This document shows positions 5,334-5,448 of a stretch of DNA of 5,448 nucleotides, in pieces. The notes under the pieces were generated by a model. It did not search any database. It worked only from the letters and a program-made list of their open reading frames with translations, and was not told where the DNA came from. Source of the DNA: CAUZJO01 sp963580245 (lineage in GTDB: Bacteria > Sumerlaeota > Sumerlaeia > MVZB01); NCBI GenBank assembly GCA_963580245.1, contig CAUZJO010000209.1, forward strand, positions 1-5,448. Reading direction: 5' to 3'. The translations under genes and the position numbers were made by a program. Positions within the stretch are counted from its first letter, which is position 1; the number at the start of each line of letters is the position of its first letter.

Positions 5334-5448
5334 GCATCACCCCGGAAGTAACGGTCCAGCAACAACTCCCGATAACGCTGCACCACCGGTTCCAGCACCG
5401 CCCGCCAGTTGTCGGCGCTGTGCACGTTACCCTCGCGCAGCATCGCCC
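5324..5448 (-). pseudogene. Truncated IS1380-type transposase fragment
   Basis: Reading leftward from the right edge, the minus strand encodes MLREGNVHSADNWRAVLEPV, then VQRYRELLLDRYF, then RGDAAFA. This matches the central part of IS1380/IS4-like DDE transposases, where the pattern is RxGNVHSAxxWxxVLxPV followed by FRxDAAFA and its Asp is a catalytic-core residue. Homology stops after GDAAFA (near 5324), where the sequence becomes the antisense of the ATPase relic; the frame then runs to a TAG at 5284-5282. The C-terminal half and the terminal inverted repeat on this side are missing. The N-terminal part lies beyond the window. This is therefore not a simple insertion: an intact IS end would place a terminal repeat between the two coding fragments. 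Confidence 0.78.

Overview
The window looks like GC-rich chromosomal DNA from a Gram-negative bacterium. The Gram-negative call rests on an MlaF-type ABC ATPase, a family that serves the lipid-transport systems of double-membrane cells. The large GC-rich palindromic repeats and the relic of an integron-type integrase are reminiscent of PVC-group or neighbouring uncultured lineages. That taxonomic hint is inference; no marker gene here settles it.

Positions 217-3941 form an ordinary housekeeping block, read entirely on the minus strand. In transcription order it holds yqeK (3941-3318, HD-domain dinucleotide phosphohydrolase family), rsfS (3321-2875, ribosomal silencing factor, overlapping yqeK by 4 nt), and an mlaF-like ABC ATPase gene (2838-2038, 36 nt after rsfS). 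A 393-nt gap follows, holding a 109-nt near-perfect inverted repeat and a candidate promoter. The last gene (1644-217) encodes an unrecognised 475-aa protein whose C-terminus resembles a J-domain with the HPD motif replaced by Asn-Val-Asp. The first three genes look like one operon; the last probably has its own promoter. Positions 1-216 hold a rho-independent terminator for plus-strand transcription and no recognisable gene.

The right part (about 4045-5448) is a graveyard of mobile and accessory DNA. First comes a composite inverted-repeat element of about 370 bp, made of two head-to-head copies of a hairpin-rich unit. Next is the internally deleted C-terminal part of an integron-type tyrosine recombinase whose catalytic Tyr is now Asp. 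An AT-rich intergenic stretch follows, with a perfect 19-bp palindrome on a TATAAT box. It leads into the N-terminus of an AAA/OLD-like ATPase, frameshifted by one base exactly inside its Walker A motif. That ATPase fragment runs directly into an inverted, truncated IS1380-type transposase fragment that continues off the right edge. The last junction may be a real rearrangement or an assembly artefact.

I see no CRISPR array, tRNA or rRNA, and no intact defence system. The most open questions are the J-like protein, the composite repeat and the palindromic promoter.
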